DNA of 64,000 nucleotides from Glandiceps talaboti (Eukaryota > Hemichordata > Enteropneusta > Spengelidae), in NCBI RefSeq assembly GCF_964340395.1, contig NC_135551.1, positions 23,752,003 through 23,816,002 on the forward strand. Reading direction: 5' to 3'. How positions within the stretch are numbered: the stretch's first letter is position 1; each line of letters opens with the position of its first letter. The translations under genes and the position numbers were made by a program. This document shows, piece after piece, positions 39,741 to 52,500 of this stretch. Under the pieces are notes generated by a model. The model had not been told where the DNA came from, did no database searches, and was given only the letters and a program-made list of their open reading frames with translations.

Positions 39741-40462
39741 TAAGTCTAACAGTTGACGATCACATATTGGAGAACACCCACTCAAAAACTATATTTTTTC
39801 CAATCCTAAGCCGACGGCAAAATTCAGATACGATGGCTTCTCAAAGTGCATCCTGTTTGGGCGCTGCCTATTCACGCATTTGTCGGCTTAACGTCACAAC
39901 TTGATTATCTGTAACGCGATTGTTTGTTGGCTGTCATAAATCACCGGTATACATACATTTTACACACTAAAATGATGACAATCAGTTGTGAATAGTATCA
40001 GCTTTCATAAAAGCAACTAAAATATATTATAGTCGATGACTAAAACCAAAAAGCGAGGTCAAGGGATAGGAGTCACCCAATCAGTCATATAACCTTGTCT
40101 TGTTACGTTTTATCAGTAAAGTAAACGGTCAAGATTTTTAAATGAAATTAGTCAGAGATGAAACATGACGCCACTATACTATTGTAATCAATATTTCTCT
40201 GCTAACTTTTATGATTTAATAATAAAAACTGGATAGCACTGTTCTGTGGTTACGTGCATCGATATAGGTAACTTATAAACCATGTCATCTGTATGTACGA
40301 CCAAGAATGTCTTGGTATATTGCTTGTATAAACGCCTTAATTTGTCATGTTGTATACTATCCGTTCAAATTACTATTAAAACTCTACTACAGTGAATGAA
40401 CTGAAGCCCAGCGTGTGTCTAAACAAACGAGTACGAATTGTAGGCTTATTTGAAACTTATTA

Positions 40463-40810
40463 CAATACAATACAATACAATACAATACAATACAATACAA
40501 TACAATACAATACAATACATTACAATACAATACAATACAATACAATACAATACAATACAATACAATACAATACAATACAATACAATACAATACAATGCAA
40601 TACAATGCAATACAAACAATACAGTACAGTACAGTACAGTACAATACAATACAGTGCAGTGCAGTACAGTACAATACAATGCAATGCAGTACAGTGAAGT
40701 ACAGTGCAGTACAGTACAGTGCAATACAATACAATACAATAAAATACAATACAATACAATACAATACAATACAATACAATACAATACAATACAAAACAAT
40801 ACAATATAAA
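40463..40810. repeat. Long (ACAAT)n pentanucleotide array
   Basis: About 340 bp: pure ACAAT at both ends and a middle third (about 40,600-40,720) enriched in ACAGT, GCAGT and GCAAT variants. The Cys-Ile-Val-Leu-Tyr frames are translations of it. A (CA)n follows at 40,893-40,934. Confidence 0.98.
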
Positions 40811-40890
40811 ATAATATACAATAAAACATTATCAGTTATATTCATTGCTTCAAACTCGTACAAAAAACAAACTTGCACAATAACAACATA

Positions 40891-40936
<46 letters not shown>

Positions 40937-41068
40937 TTATATGAAAATGTTCTTTTGTTCCTAACTATTATCCATACAAGACCAAGCCAAGCAATGCATA
41001 ATCTAGTCCTATTTCATTACAGGCTTAACTTCTTATTGACTCTGTCTGAGGATTTGTAAAAGTCAACA

Positions 41069-41110
41069 CTGCACTGTACTGTACTGTACTGTACTGTACT
41101 GTACGGTATA
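41069..41110. repeat. (TGTAC)n and nearby (AAAGT)n pentanucleotide tracts
   Basis: ACTGT/GTACT units at 41,069-41,105, and AAAGT units at about 41,310-41,355. Pentanucleotide periodicity is unusually common within 37.6-41.4 kb. Confidence 0.9.
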
Positions 41111-41434
41111 TACTGTACAGTGATTTATCTACTAGTGTAAACAGACTTTCTTCAATTCCTCATTGTACTTTGGTATTACGATCTTTATTATATGCAATTT
41201 ATATTCATGTAATGACCCGATGAGTCAAATGACACTGAATACCCCATCAATATTTCGATGTCTTAATTCAATCTGTACTAATAAGAGTCGGGATACCATG
41301 ACTCTTTCCAAGTAAAGTAAAGTAAAGTAAAGTAAAGCAGAGCAACGCAAAGTAAACAATGAGCCTACTTGAAAGCGTTGTGTCTCGCTATTAAAGCTAG
41401 CTGCGCTATCTGCAACCGGAACAGTTTTTATAAA

Positions 41435-41740
41435 ATGTTAGATGTACTGAATTATTCGTAATATCGTATACCGTGAACAGTATTGAAACACCTTTGGGTC
41501 ATGTATTTGTACAGCTCTACACATAATATGGTACAATTAATCCAATTGATTTGGTTTTGGCGTCCATACCTAAAAATCAGCGCCCCAATGTCAAATTACT
41601 ATACTACTTATAGATAAAACTGGCCTCTAATTAAAATGTACACTGTCTATATAGCTAATTATTGGTATTTGAACAATTTTCAGTAAATATATTGTTGGTT
41701 GTCTGATCGGAAAAAAATAATACTCCAGTTACAGCTAGCC
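41435..41740. repeat. Dispersed repeat copy (related to 30,880-31,400)
   Basis: Matches the 3' part of the 31-kb copy, including AAAAATCAGCGCCC, ACTACTTATAGATAAA, and CTAATTATTGGTATTTGAACAATT. Confidence 0.65.
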
Positions 41741-41859
41741 CAGCTTTAACATCACAGTCCACAGCTTTTCCGGCAGATGAGATTTTAGCAATCACCCTTC
41801 ATGTGATTTCATAGAGCTATATATCACGACGTTACAGATGGCTGCAATACCAGACCTCA

Positions 41860-42560
41860 TAAAAGCCCATGATTAGACTTCAAATGGCTTTCCACCAGAT
41901 TTATTGTCAATATGGTGATAATTTCACTGATACTTGGACTTCCATTATTCCCACTGAAGATAACATACACAGTCAGGCCACTAGAAAATGGTTTTCTTTC
42001 AGTATCTTTTAACTTATTATGCAGCGCTTTTGAATATTTTTGAAATAGAGGAAGCGTTTTAGAAATGAAATAAATGGTAAATGTTATTATTTCAACACTT
42101 TTTTTTGGAATTTGACGTGGTTGCCATTGACCTTGATACGATTTTATGAACAATATAAAGTTACAATATAAGTATATTAACAAAGACAATGACTTTTCGG
42201 TTTATGAAAATTTGAAAAAATAATTTTAAAAAAGAAAGGAAATTATGGTCTTAACAAAATAATAACGCTATATGTTTCAGAACACTCTGATAAGTTCTCA
42301 CCCTGTTTGCTGCGGAGATGTATTTAATAACGTGAAAGTCTTTTTAGCGACCAGTGCATATTTGCGTCCTCTCATATTACGCGGGTCGTAAAACTCTTGA
42401 TAAGCGTGTGGTAGCTTTGAAGTAAATTTTCTATATACTTTTTAATTTTGGAGAAATAAGGCAAGACACTATACTATAATACCATTTTTTTAAAATTGAT
42501 ATTTGTGTGAAGGATGGTAGTGTCTTCATAGTGTTATGGACTATAAAGCAAATAATTAAA
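41860..42560. other. Unassigned, long minus-strand open frame
   Basis: A 110-codon minus-strand frame at 41,857-42,189 is long for such AT-rich DNA, but I recognise no domain and see no clear splice partner. It may be an exon or a decayed element. Confidence 0.2.
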
Positions 42561-42754
42561 CGAATTGTTTGGTATTAATTACTAAATAAATCATTCCAAG
42601 GTTTCGTCACAATGCGTTGTTGAGATGACAATGGTTTCCATGGTGACATGATATGGGTCGATATATCGAGGAAAGAAACAACTAGACACATTTGAAATAC
42701 AATGATGCTAAATAGGTGTATGTTGAGCTTGGGGATTCTCACATAAAGGCGAAT

Positions 42755-42895
42755 GTGACATGCGGAGCATAAACTGAATTTGTACGCTTTTTTGGGAGTG
42801 ATTTTTGCGGGGCATAAACTAAATTTGTACACTTTTTGGGAGTGATTTTTGAGGGGCATAAACTTAATTTGTACACTTTTTGGGAGTGATTGTTG
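42755..42895. repeat. 45-bp minisatellite, three copies
   Basis: GCATAAACTxAATTTGTAC starts at 42,767, 42,812 and 42,856. The repeats create a periodic minus-strand frame (LCPxKITPKK-like) that is not a gene. Confidence 0.9.
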
Positions 42896-43422
42896 CTGCA
42901 TTGTGTATGTAAAAGATACTCACAGTGTTCCAACTACTGAAGCATACGTAGCTATCACATGCAATTGACTGGACTCAAACCTGGTATTAAGATATCATAT
43001 GTAAACGATTCTATGATGTAATGTATTATATTGTATGAACATGTCTGGAAAGAAAGTGTCTTATTTTATGCAAGTATTTTCACGCGAGTTAAGCTTATAA
43101 AACAGCTTGTGCCACTTTCATCATGTTCCTATCTTAGCACGCGTGCGCCCACACACACACACACACACACACACGGAGTTTGCATGGAGCCATTTCTTTT
43201 GATCGAAAAGATTTGAAAATAAGGCTAATTTACAAAATACCTTCTTGATCAAGCAAACACAAATGACTTCAAATGACACATATGATTGCATGTGTATTTT
43301 AATACAATACCTACTCACATATACTTTATTCAATAACGGTGAAATCTATCAATATGAAGAAAAACAAATCCTATTATCTGATCTATAAAATAAAACGGTG
43401 CTGTCTGATGGAATTCAGAAAA

Positions 43423-43551
43423 CTGAAAAACATTGTCAATTATATATTTCAATTTTGTAACTTAAAGCAAACTTAAAGTATTTTGTGCCTTAGCCAACAA
43501 GGTTAAAACTGGTGAAAACACACATTGGGAGAGGTGCCAATGTTAATTTTA

Positions 43552-43599
<48 letters not shown>

Positions 43600-43934
43600 A
43601 CTGTAAATAAAATGTGAAAACATTATATATCATGTCCTGAAAAACATGGATAATTATAAAGTTTATAACTTAAGTTATGTTGTGCTTTAGCCAACAAGTT
43701 TATAACTGGTGAAAGCACACTTTGGGGGAGTTGCCAATGTTAATTTAAAACAACAACAACAACAACAACATCATCAACAACAACAAATTGCAAATAAAAT
43801 GTGAAAACATTATATATCATGTCCTGAAAAACATGGACAATTATAAAGTTTGTAACTTAAATTATTTTGTGCTTTAGCCAACAAGTTTAAAACTGGTGAA
43901 AACACACGTTGAGAGAGTTGCCAATGTTAATTTA

Positions 43935-43985
<51 letters not shown>

Positions 43986-43990
43986 AAAGA
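43423..43990. repeat. Three tandem 186-197-bp units each ending in (CAA)n
   Basis: TAGCCAACAA occurs at 43,491, 43,688 and 43,874; each unit ends in a (CAA)n tract of different length. Tandem duplication of a unit with an internal microsatellite. Confidence 0.92.
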
Positions 43991-44429
43991 CTGGTACTGT
44001 AATGCCCCTTGTAAGTTGAGTTAGACTTAGTCAACTACGTGTGTACTACTAATTTCCTTTTCCTAGTATCAATATCATATAATCATTTATTATTAGTACA
44101 TTGTATCCTACATATCTATATTTCTGCGAATAAATGAATATTATCATTACTACGTTTTGTGTGCATAACTACATAAACATGATAGAAACACAAATAAAGG
44201 CAGTTGTCAATGGTTTACTTATGAGGTTGAAGAAAAAAATATTGTATCCTCATACATTTATTGATTAAGAGTAGGTGACACATTTCATTTCACTATTTCT
44301 GATAGGTTACACTTTTGCTTCGAGATTGTCCATTTTATGTATAACTACACCCGTTTGGTCAAAAACATGTAGTTATTGTGAAAAATACATTTTGTACTGA
44401 TGGTTGACAATTAGTATGTGAAAAGTACA

Positions 44430-44895
44430 TACATGTATTATACCATGCATAGGCCAAAATATATGGAATTTTTACCCTGGTTGTTCTACATCACGACAAC
44501 TCACATCTATACCATACCAATGTGTGTCTATGTCACTGGACAACTCACATCTATGTCATACCAATGTGTGTCTATGTCACTGGTTCTGATGTGTTCAAAA
44601 TATGAGTCACGTCATTCCTTTCACCGATTTTGCTTTGATATTACTGGCACTATAATTAGGTTATTTGCCAATATTTTTCTTCTTTCAGCAGGATAATACT
44701 CATGACCTAAGGGGTTTTATCACTCCTCGTGTAGCAACTTGTAGTGCAAAAGCCCCCTTAGGTCACTCATATTTTCCTCGGCTGAGTGAAGAAAAATATT
44801 AGGGAATAAATACTCATCTAGTGACTCATAGTGCCAAAGCCCCCTTAAGTCACTCGTATTTTCCTTGGCTGAACGAAGAGAAATATTTTGGAATA
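44430..44895. repeat. Dispersed repeat family, copy 1 (others 46,966-47,545 and 51,096-51,395)
   Basis: Starts near AAAATATxGxA and ACCCTGGTTGTTCTAC, contains an internal 45-bp tandem duplication (44,495-44,583), and ends with doubled modules GACCTAAGG ... CCCCTTAGGTCACTC and TTTTCCTxGGCTGAxTGAAG. The CCTAAGG/CCTTAGG parts are inverted, so it can fold. Confidence 0.7.
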
Positions 44896-44899
44896 ACAT

Positions 44900-46547
44900 C
44901 TAATTACCGATACAGAGCAATGATATCTATTTAAAACATAAAATGCATCTCTATACTGCTATACTATCTCCATAGTTTTCCCACGGTAATGACCTTCATG
45001 TTCTACTGAAATTTCTGTTCAAGCAATGCTCCGGGTCATTGAATTCAATGCCATAATTCTGTCATTGAAAGGTCATTGCAATGTCAGTCTGGATATAATT
45101 TACTCACTGCTAAAACACCTATCTTTGTATTGCATGGGGAATGCTGAGTGCTTTGAATTGAAATAAACACTTTAGTGTAGTAAAGTGTACTCTTAGGACC
45201 ACTATCGCAATGAGTAAATCATAATGATTAGAAGTGAGACTACAAGATTACACATCTTAGTATATCAATACCAATGATTTTGGTTAAAAAGTTTATGTTC
45301 AAATAGCACATCAGTGTGCCCCTCTGAGCATATCTGATGTGCTATCGTTGCACAGTAATTTCTTGCGATGCACCAAAATTTGATGTTAACCTATACTTTA
45401 CCATGCAGTGACTCACATGTGTACCTGGCTCTTATCATTTTTACCCACAACGAAAAATGTTCTCTTATAAAAGAGGGCACATTACACAGTGTATACCTAG
45501 TGACTTTTTCATTATAAGCGTTATATGCTAATTTTACTGTCTTCCATATTGGGGTCAAAGGTCAGCAGTAAATAGAAGATAACATACTCTGATAAAGTCA
45601 ACTATATAAAGATTAATCAAACACATATGTTAAGTTTTACCATGAAGATATTTGAATGTATTCTAAATATCTTGCATTTAACCACATACAAACTGAAATG
45701 GTTTACTCTTAAAAAATGATATAAATTTAGAGAAGCAAGATTGTTTTTTTATCATATTCGTACACTACAATATGAGAAGAAAGACTATTCATGGCAATGG
45801 ACAATTTATTAAAATCTACATCAATTATTATATACAAAAAACTATGCACAAAGATGGAAATCATAGTTTTATAATATAATATGTACATGTACTTATTACA
45901 TATTCATTAAAATGAGTGCCAGCAGATAGTCTGGGATTAAATTCAATAACTTTCAGATTATGAACTACATATAGAAACTGCAAAATTTCAGCCAATACTA
46001 AGTACGTGTACATTTCATGGTGGACAACTTTTAAAAAAAATGGCAGGAAAATACAGGTAAATGTAGTTATAGCGTCATCTTTAAAGAACTCGATTAGTTG
46101 TTTCGTCAACTATTTTTACCCTCTTTAAAATAAAGTATTATCTTATATACCCCGCCCCCTCCCCCCCCCCCCACCCCATTCTAGCCATAGAATGGTTCCA
46201 CTGCATATTTTTTATTTGTGACAGTATGGATGGGAACGGGGAATGTTATATTTTTAATTTGAAATAAAATGGCTTCTAAATAAAAAAAATTAAAAAAAAT
46301 GAAAATGTGACAGTATAATGATATTTTTCCTGAAAAGTGCATGAAGTTTAAACCTAAGTAATTTTTTTTTTCAAATATTCCTTGGTATTTGGTCAAATAC
46401 AATTGCATGTTATTGCAAATACATTTTCATGGATATCAACACAACACTAGACAGCGTAAAGTTATACTGCCCTCAATGGTTCAAACTTGAAATTGTTATA
46501 ACATTGAGGCTACACGACTGAAAATGTGTGAGTGCATGTCTCACATA
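44900..46547. other. Region downstream of the WDCP gene
   Basis: No exon seen. On the minus strand an AATAAA lies at 46,216-46,211, 337 bp after the WDCP stop, a possible poly(A) signal. A C run lies at 46,151-46,173. Confidence 0.45.
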
Positions 46548-49500
46548 TCACACTTCATCACTTTGTCCTAGGTCTGGAATTCTCCTACCAGTGATGCTCA
46601 TTCTCGTATCTGGTGCAAACGTCAGTGGGATGTAACCAAAGTTGTCGGCTGACAAGACCAGCTTTGTAGTACCTAGAGAAATAGCCAAACAAACATAATT
46701 TTAGAACAGTAGAATAAAGTTAATTTGGAACAGTAAGTTATTGCATGATCAAGGTCCATAGTAGACAGATTGAAACATCGTGTTTGTTTCTATAATACCA
46801 TTTGAAAATAACTACATTTTACTCTCCTATTGATACTTGAAAACATGAATAATGTATTCTCCATAAATATTTTTGTTAATAACTCTGATCTTACAACATT
46901 TACACAACTTCCAGGAGTGATTCGGAATGTCCTAAAGTTATACAATGAGCAAGCCAAGTTATACACATTCGGCTAGGAAATATGGAAATATGGTCATTCC
47001 AAGTCATGACAACCTGCATCTACATCATTCACTGGTTTTACAGTGCTCAAAATGGAAATCAAAATGTTCAAAACTGCCAATATTTTCCACATTTAAAGGT
47101 TTAATTTGCGAATCCTGGGTCAGCGCCTTGACACTTCCAACGATGTGTATCAAGCCAACATTTTCAAGAACAGAGTCCCTAAAACACAATTTATTTCAAA
47201 AATACAGTGACAGATTTCTTTTCTACATATTCATAAAATCGTAGTCCAACATCAGGAGATAAAACATCTGTAATACTCTCTGAAAGGGCAGTTTCTTATA
47301 TTCTCTATGAGTTCTGTGAATGTATTACACTGTCAAAGTCATCTCGCATAGTAAGCGTCATCTTAATCTGACCACTTGTATGTATGTATGTATGTACGTA
47401 CGTACGTACGTACGTATGTATGCATTTATGTGTGTATGAATGTATGTATGTATGTATGTATGTATGTATGTAGGAAACTATGAGTCAAAGATGAGTAGTG
47501 ACAAAACTGTAACTCATAGTTTCCTCAGCTGAATGAAGAAAAGCAATAATTACTACTTATCAAAAAGCTTTCAAAATCACAAAAGTACACTGATAATTTG
47601 CAAAATTCTTGAGAGAACACCAAATAGTAGGATGTAACTTCTGAATGATGCAAACTCACCAACTGATAATTCGATGAAAGTCAACTGGAAAGCTTCTTTT
47701 AAAGTTTCTAGTTTTAGTAAACCATTAATCAAGACGAATGACTTCCTGATCAGCTTATCCCCTCTGAAGTGGATAAATTCGACTTTTTCTGAAAAATAAA
47801 CAATCAAAATTTATGAGGGTTTAACATATATCTGTTTCCAATGAAGGGGCAGCATTATTGAGATGTGTGACAGATAAGGCTTATACACATAGCCTACATG
47901 TACCTGTAGACTTGAACGACTGTCGCTACTTAGTATTCCGTTATCCTAACTGACATTTTGAGGGTTTTTTTATTTTTGCTATCGTTCCAAGTCTATTCTG
48001 AAGCCAGTCTCAAATGGCATTCCTATGTATAGCATGTTTGGCCGAATACATAATTAGACATATTTTTAAATCGTGCAATTACCATACTCAGTCATTGCTA
48101 CTGGAAACCATAATCTAACTCTATAGCTTTGAATACGCTACATTATCAAAGAAAAGGCAGAAAGGTGAGAGCTGGACTCTAGGTTAATGAATGACACAAT
48201 CATTTCTATAATTTATCAAACTGAGTCGTGTTGAAATGAATTGAAACGCTGCATATTTCCATGACTACATTTTGTCTCATTGGTCTATATACAGTAAACA
48301 TTGCTTTATGAGTAATGCAAATATTGTGTGTGTGAATTTTTAAAAGTTTCACAAAACCTGTTGACCTGAACATGAAATATTACCTGTAAGTAATTAGAAC
48401 CCTTGGTCATGTAACAAGAACTATTTATTACAATATGAATTTTAGGTTTCAACAGGCAAACTCAACACACAACATGAAAATAGCAAGGCAATCACAGACT
48501 TACCAGCTTTATCCAGAGTAGGATATGTCCTGGTTCGTTTTATCAGCCCTGCATCTATTTCATCACATTGGTGTATTAATCCAGCAGATCCCCCTCTTGG
48601 TAAATGTATTTGTCCCTTGGGAAAGAGATCTCCTTGTCCAGGTGCATCAAGGATTAATGGTGTTTGAACTGAAGAGAAAGGAGTAACAAATACTATCAAA
48701 TACCTGGAATCATATAAGAAGGTATGGCTATATATTATAGAAAATGACACATTCTTTATAGCCAGGTAATAAATTACCACATCACGTTGCTTAAAGTGAC
48801 CATATGGAAATTTGGTATTTATTGATATCTGTAATGTTTCAACTTGAAAAAACAAACTGAAATGAGCCCAGAAATAGTTAAAAACTTTGTTATTTTGTTC
48901 CAAAAAATTCCAACCTATTCTGAGTTTAAATCAAGAAAAATAATCAGGAGTCACGGCACAAATGTGTGACATCATAGATCAAAATATTATCACAATTAAC
49001 CCATTAATCCAATATGGCCACCCATTACTGCATTTTCAATATAGCTACCCATTATTGCTTTTTCAATATGGCTGTCGATTACGCATTTCCAATATGGCCA
49101 TCAATCAATAATTGCATTAACTTTTTGGGAAAATAAAAAAGAATGTCAATTTCCTTGAAAACAAAACAGGACTCCAAATTTCTTTTATTATTTCAAAATG
49201 ACCACAAGGAAGCTTCCATATGGGAAATTTTGGAGAGATAGTAGGCTGAGTGAAATTTGTCCCTTGGGCGTATTTACTTTAATATCCAATATATATATAC
49301 ATGTTCACAATATTTCATTTTCACAATATTTTATTAGCCGACTGAGCAATCTAAATTAAAAATCTTACTTCAAAAATTTACAAGAAACAATAAATTTTAA
49401 ACACGCTATTTACCTATATCGAGAGGAATGCATCGTAATGATAAGTCATAGGCATCTGTTAGTCCTCTAGGTATAAATGCTGCACCACTGATAGTAGTCA

Positions 49501-52500
49501 CTTTACCTACCATCAGTAACAGGTCCTTACCATCCATAGTACTACAGAAACCCTTGGGTCTCTTATCACCTCCAACGTCCTTCAACAAATAAGCAAAATT
49601 AAGTATTCGTCTTTCTGTTTTCTTTATATACATATTGTCTTTGTAAACACATATTTGTCAATATTTTATGATTTTTTTGTTCTTTCAAAGCATACGTGTA
49701 TTCAAATTAATCAGCTTTGCCAAGAATCTACTAATTCATAAGACTGTTACAAGGAGTGGACTCCACTAGTTGCAAGACAACTAATTTTCACACCCCCCCC
49801 CCCCCCTTCCCTCAGTATAGTTTACTATGTTTCAATGTTATTATGTAAATTTATCTTAAATATATCTCTGGGAATAAAAAATTATATAAATATAGCTATG
49901 TATACATATAGAAAATCTATTACATGGGGTACAAGCTAGACTAGCTTTTCTATTTCTTTTATCCCTTTCGCCAGTTCTTATATATTGTTTTTTTTATTGC
50001 TCTTTTTCATCAACAAACATTGTTCAACTTGTTATATTACAAAACTGCTGACGATTTTTTATAGTTAGAGTTAATCTAGATAATGTGAAGTACTTTATAA
50101 GGTTCATTCTGATTGGTTAGAAAAGAAGCACATCTGTTGGCTGTATTACTAATGAGTGATAAACAGTATATGTATGTTATCCAATCAGTGGCAACCTTGT
50201 AATAGGCTTCACATCTACCCTAATTAATCTGGAAGACTTGACTATGACAGGTGCTAGGATTGGCTGAATGAACATTTGAGAGTATTACAGATTTTGTATC
50301 TCCTAATATTGGACTATATGGTATTATGAATATACAGGAAAGAAACCTGTCACTGTATTTTTGGAAGATGATCGAGTTTTGGGACTGTAGTCGTGAAAAT
50401 GTTGCCTTGATACAGACGTTGAAAGTGTTGAGACACTGACCCAGGATTGAAAATTAGCCCTTTAATGGACGGTAATTAAAGTTCTACCACTGACATTGAT
50501 AGTTATATACTTACAAAGTCTTCCTTCTTCTTTAGTCCTCTTTGTCCAATAGAAAATATCTGGATTTTACTTTGAGCTGTACTACTCAAAGCAACAGTTT
50601 TGGTGCAACTCTGAAATATAATGAGAATCTGAAATAATCATACCAATATAACTAGATGAAAAGGTCACTTCTTAGGTGGGTACACATATAGGGTTGATTC
50701 ATTTAGAGTAATCTAGATTCCTTTCATGGAGAGTTTCAAGGAGGGTTTTTTGATGATATCATACTCTGTTTAAATAGGGAACTTGAAAACCCGCCATGTT
50801 GAATGTTGCATCATGGGAAATGTGATAATAAATACTAATCAAATAGCATTGTAAACAATAATGTGGGAGGTTTATTTTACCGGTAGCTCCAGATTAGGTA
50901 TTACAATGACCACAGATAATCCCATAGTCCTTTGCATCTGAGCATGCTCAGTTTGGATTGCAAGTTCCCTATTGTACAACATTTTCACCGATCACATTAG
51001 CATCATCAAAGTACATGCAAGCCAGTCTGGCATCTCTAAACATCTGTGAATAAAGACCATTATACATACGCCAGCCAAGTTGTTGTCTTTTAACAGAAAA
51101 TATGGATAATATACCCTGGTCATTCTACGTCACGACAATCTATGTCTATGTCACAAATTTTGCAGAGCTCAAAATAAGAGTCAAAATGTACCAAAGCATC
51201 ATTATTTTCTTGAGACTTTCATAAATTATGCTTGAGGAGGTATAATTATATTTTACTTAATTCAGCTAAAAATACTGTACTCTTGACCTAAAGGTTTGTC
51301 ACTACTTATCTAGCAACTCATAGTGACAAGGCCCCTTAGGTCACTCATGTTTTCCTTGGCTGAATGAAGGAAAGTATTGGAGAATAATATCTAATTATTT
51401 TCAGATTACTTTGTTGATTTGTGAAGTAAGAACCCTATTTCTCTAATACTAGAAGAACACCTGGTTATTTAAATGGATTCAATCTGACAGGGGATAGTTA
51501 CAGGGGTTAGATTTTAGTTGATGCCATTTTGAAAACTATATCAAAAAGCTTTTTTACTTTGTTAGGGGGAAAAGCCTACCATGTGTTACCTGATAGCTCA
51601 AGAGGTCAGGTTCAAGTAGTCCACTGACACTGATGGAGTCGATGACTTCAATTTCACGATCTTCAATTTCACGATCTTTTATGGATATCATCAGCAACTT
51701 GGAAGAATCCTGATTACCATGCTGTAAAATGGGTATCAAAAGTCTTACATTACCTGCTTTGTACTGTTTGTGTATGTAAATACATCTTAAAGTGGACCAA
51801 GCCGAGTTTGTAAGCTTTTTACTCAAGTGAAAATACTTACAAATATAACCTCAATTAAACTATTTCAAAATGGTTTAAATGTTGATGTATGATTTCTACA
51901 ACATTAAGATTGTCTTCTGACATTGTAACACAGTTGATTGCATAGTAGGGATTCCTTGAACATTTGTTATACGTGAAGCAAATTACGTCATTGTATCGTT
52001 TACAAATTATATCTTTATACCAGGTTTGATTTCAGTTAATTGCAAGTGATGGCCACTACGTGTGCTCCAGTAAGCAAAATACTGTGAGTACCTTATAAAT
52101 ATGCAGCATAAACTAGTCCTAGACACGTGTAAACTCAGCTTGTGCCCCTTCAAATAAACCCCTGCAAAAGTATTTCCACTTCATACATGTACTGCAGTGT
52201 TGCAGCCAGCCTTTTGAAAGAGTGGGACATAGTGCCCTGAGACTTTCATTTTTCTGGATCATCATAAATTTTTTGGGGACATTATAAAAAAAGCCCCAAT
52301 GGCATTGTAGCACAACTGTACAGTTTTGTAAAAATATTTACCCACATTCTGATCCATGTGAGATATTTGCTTCAAATGATTATGCAGTTGCCTAACCAGC
52401 CCTGTTGTTATCTATGTAATATACGCAATCTTTTGGCTGTTGCTATACATGTAGGTGTGGTCATGTTGCTAAACATATTTGCACACAATTTTAGTGTGGG

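Noticed and set aside
40387-41059. Long Cys-Ile-Val-Leu-Tyr and Asn-Thr-Ile-Gln-Tyr frames up to 163 codons
   Set aside because: Translations of the (ACAAT)n array.
42575-42933. Repeat protein-like frame with ITPKK motifs
   Set aside because: Product of a 45-bp minisatellite whose length is a multiple of three.
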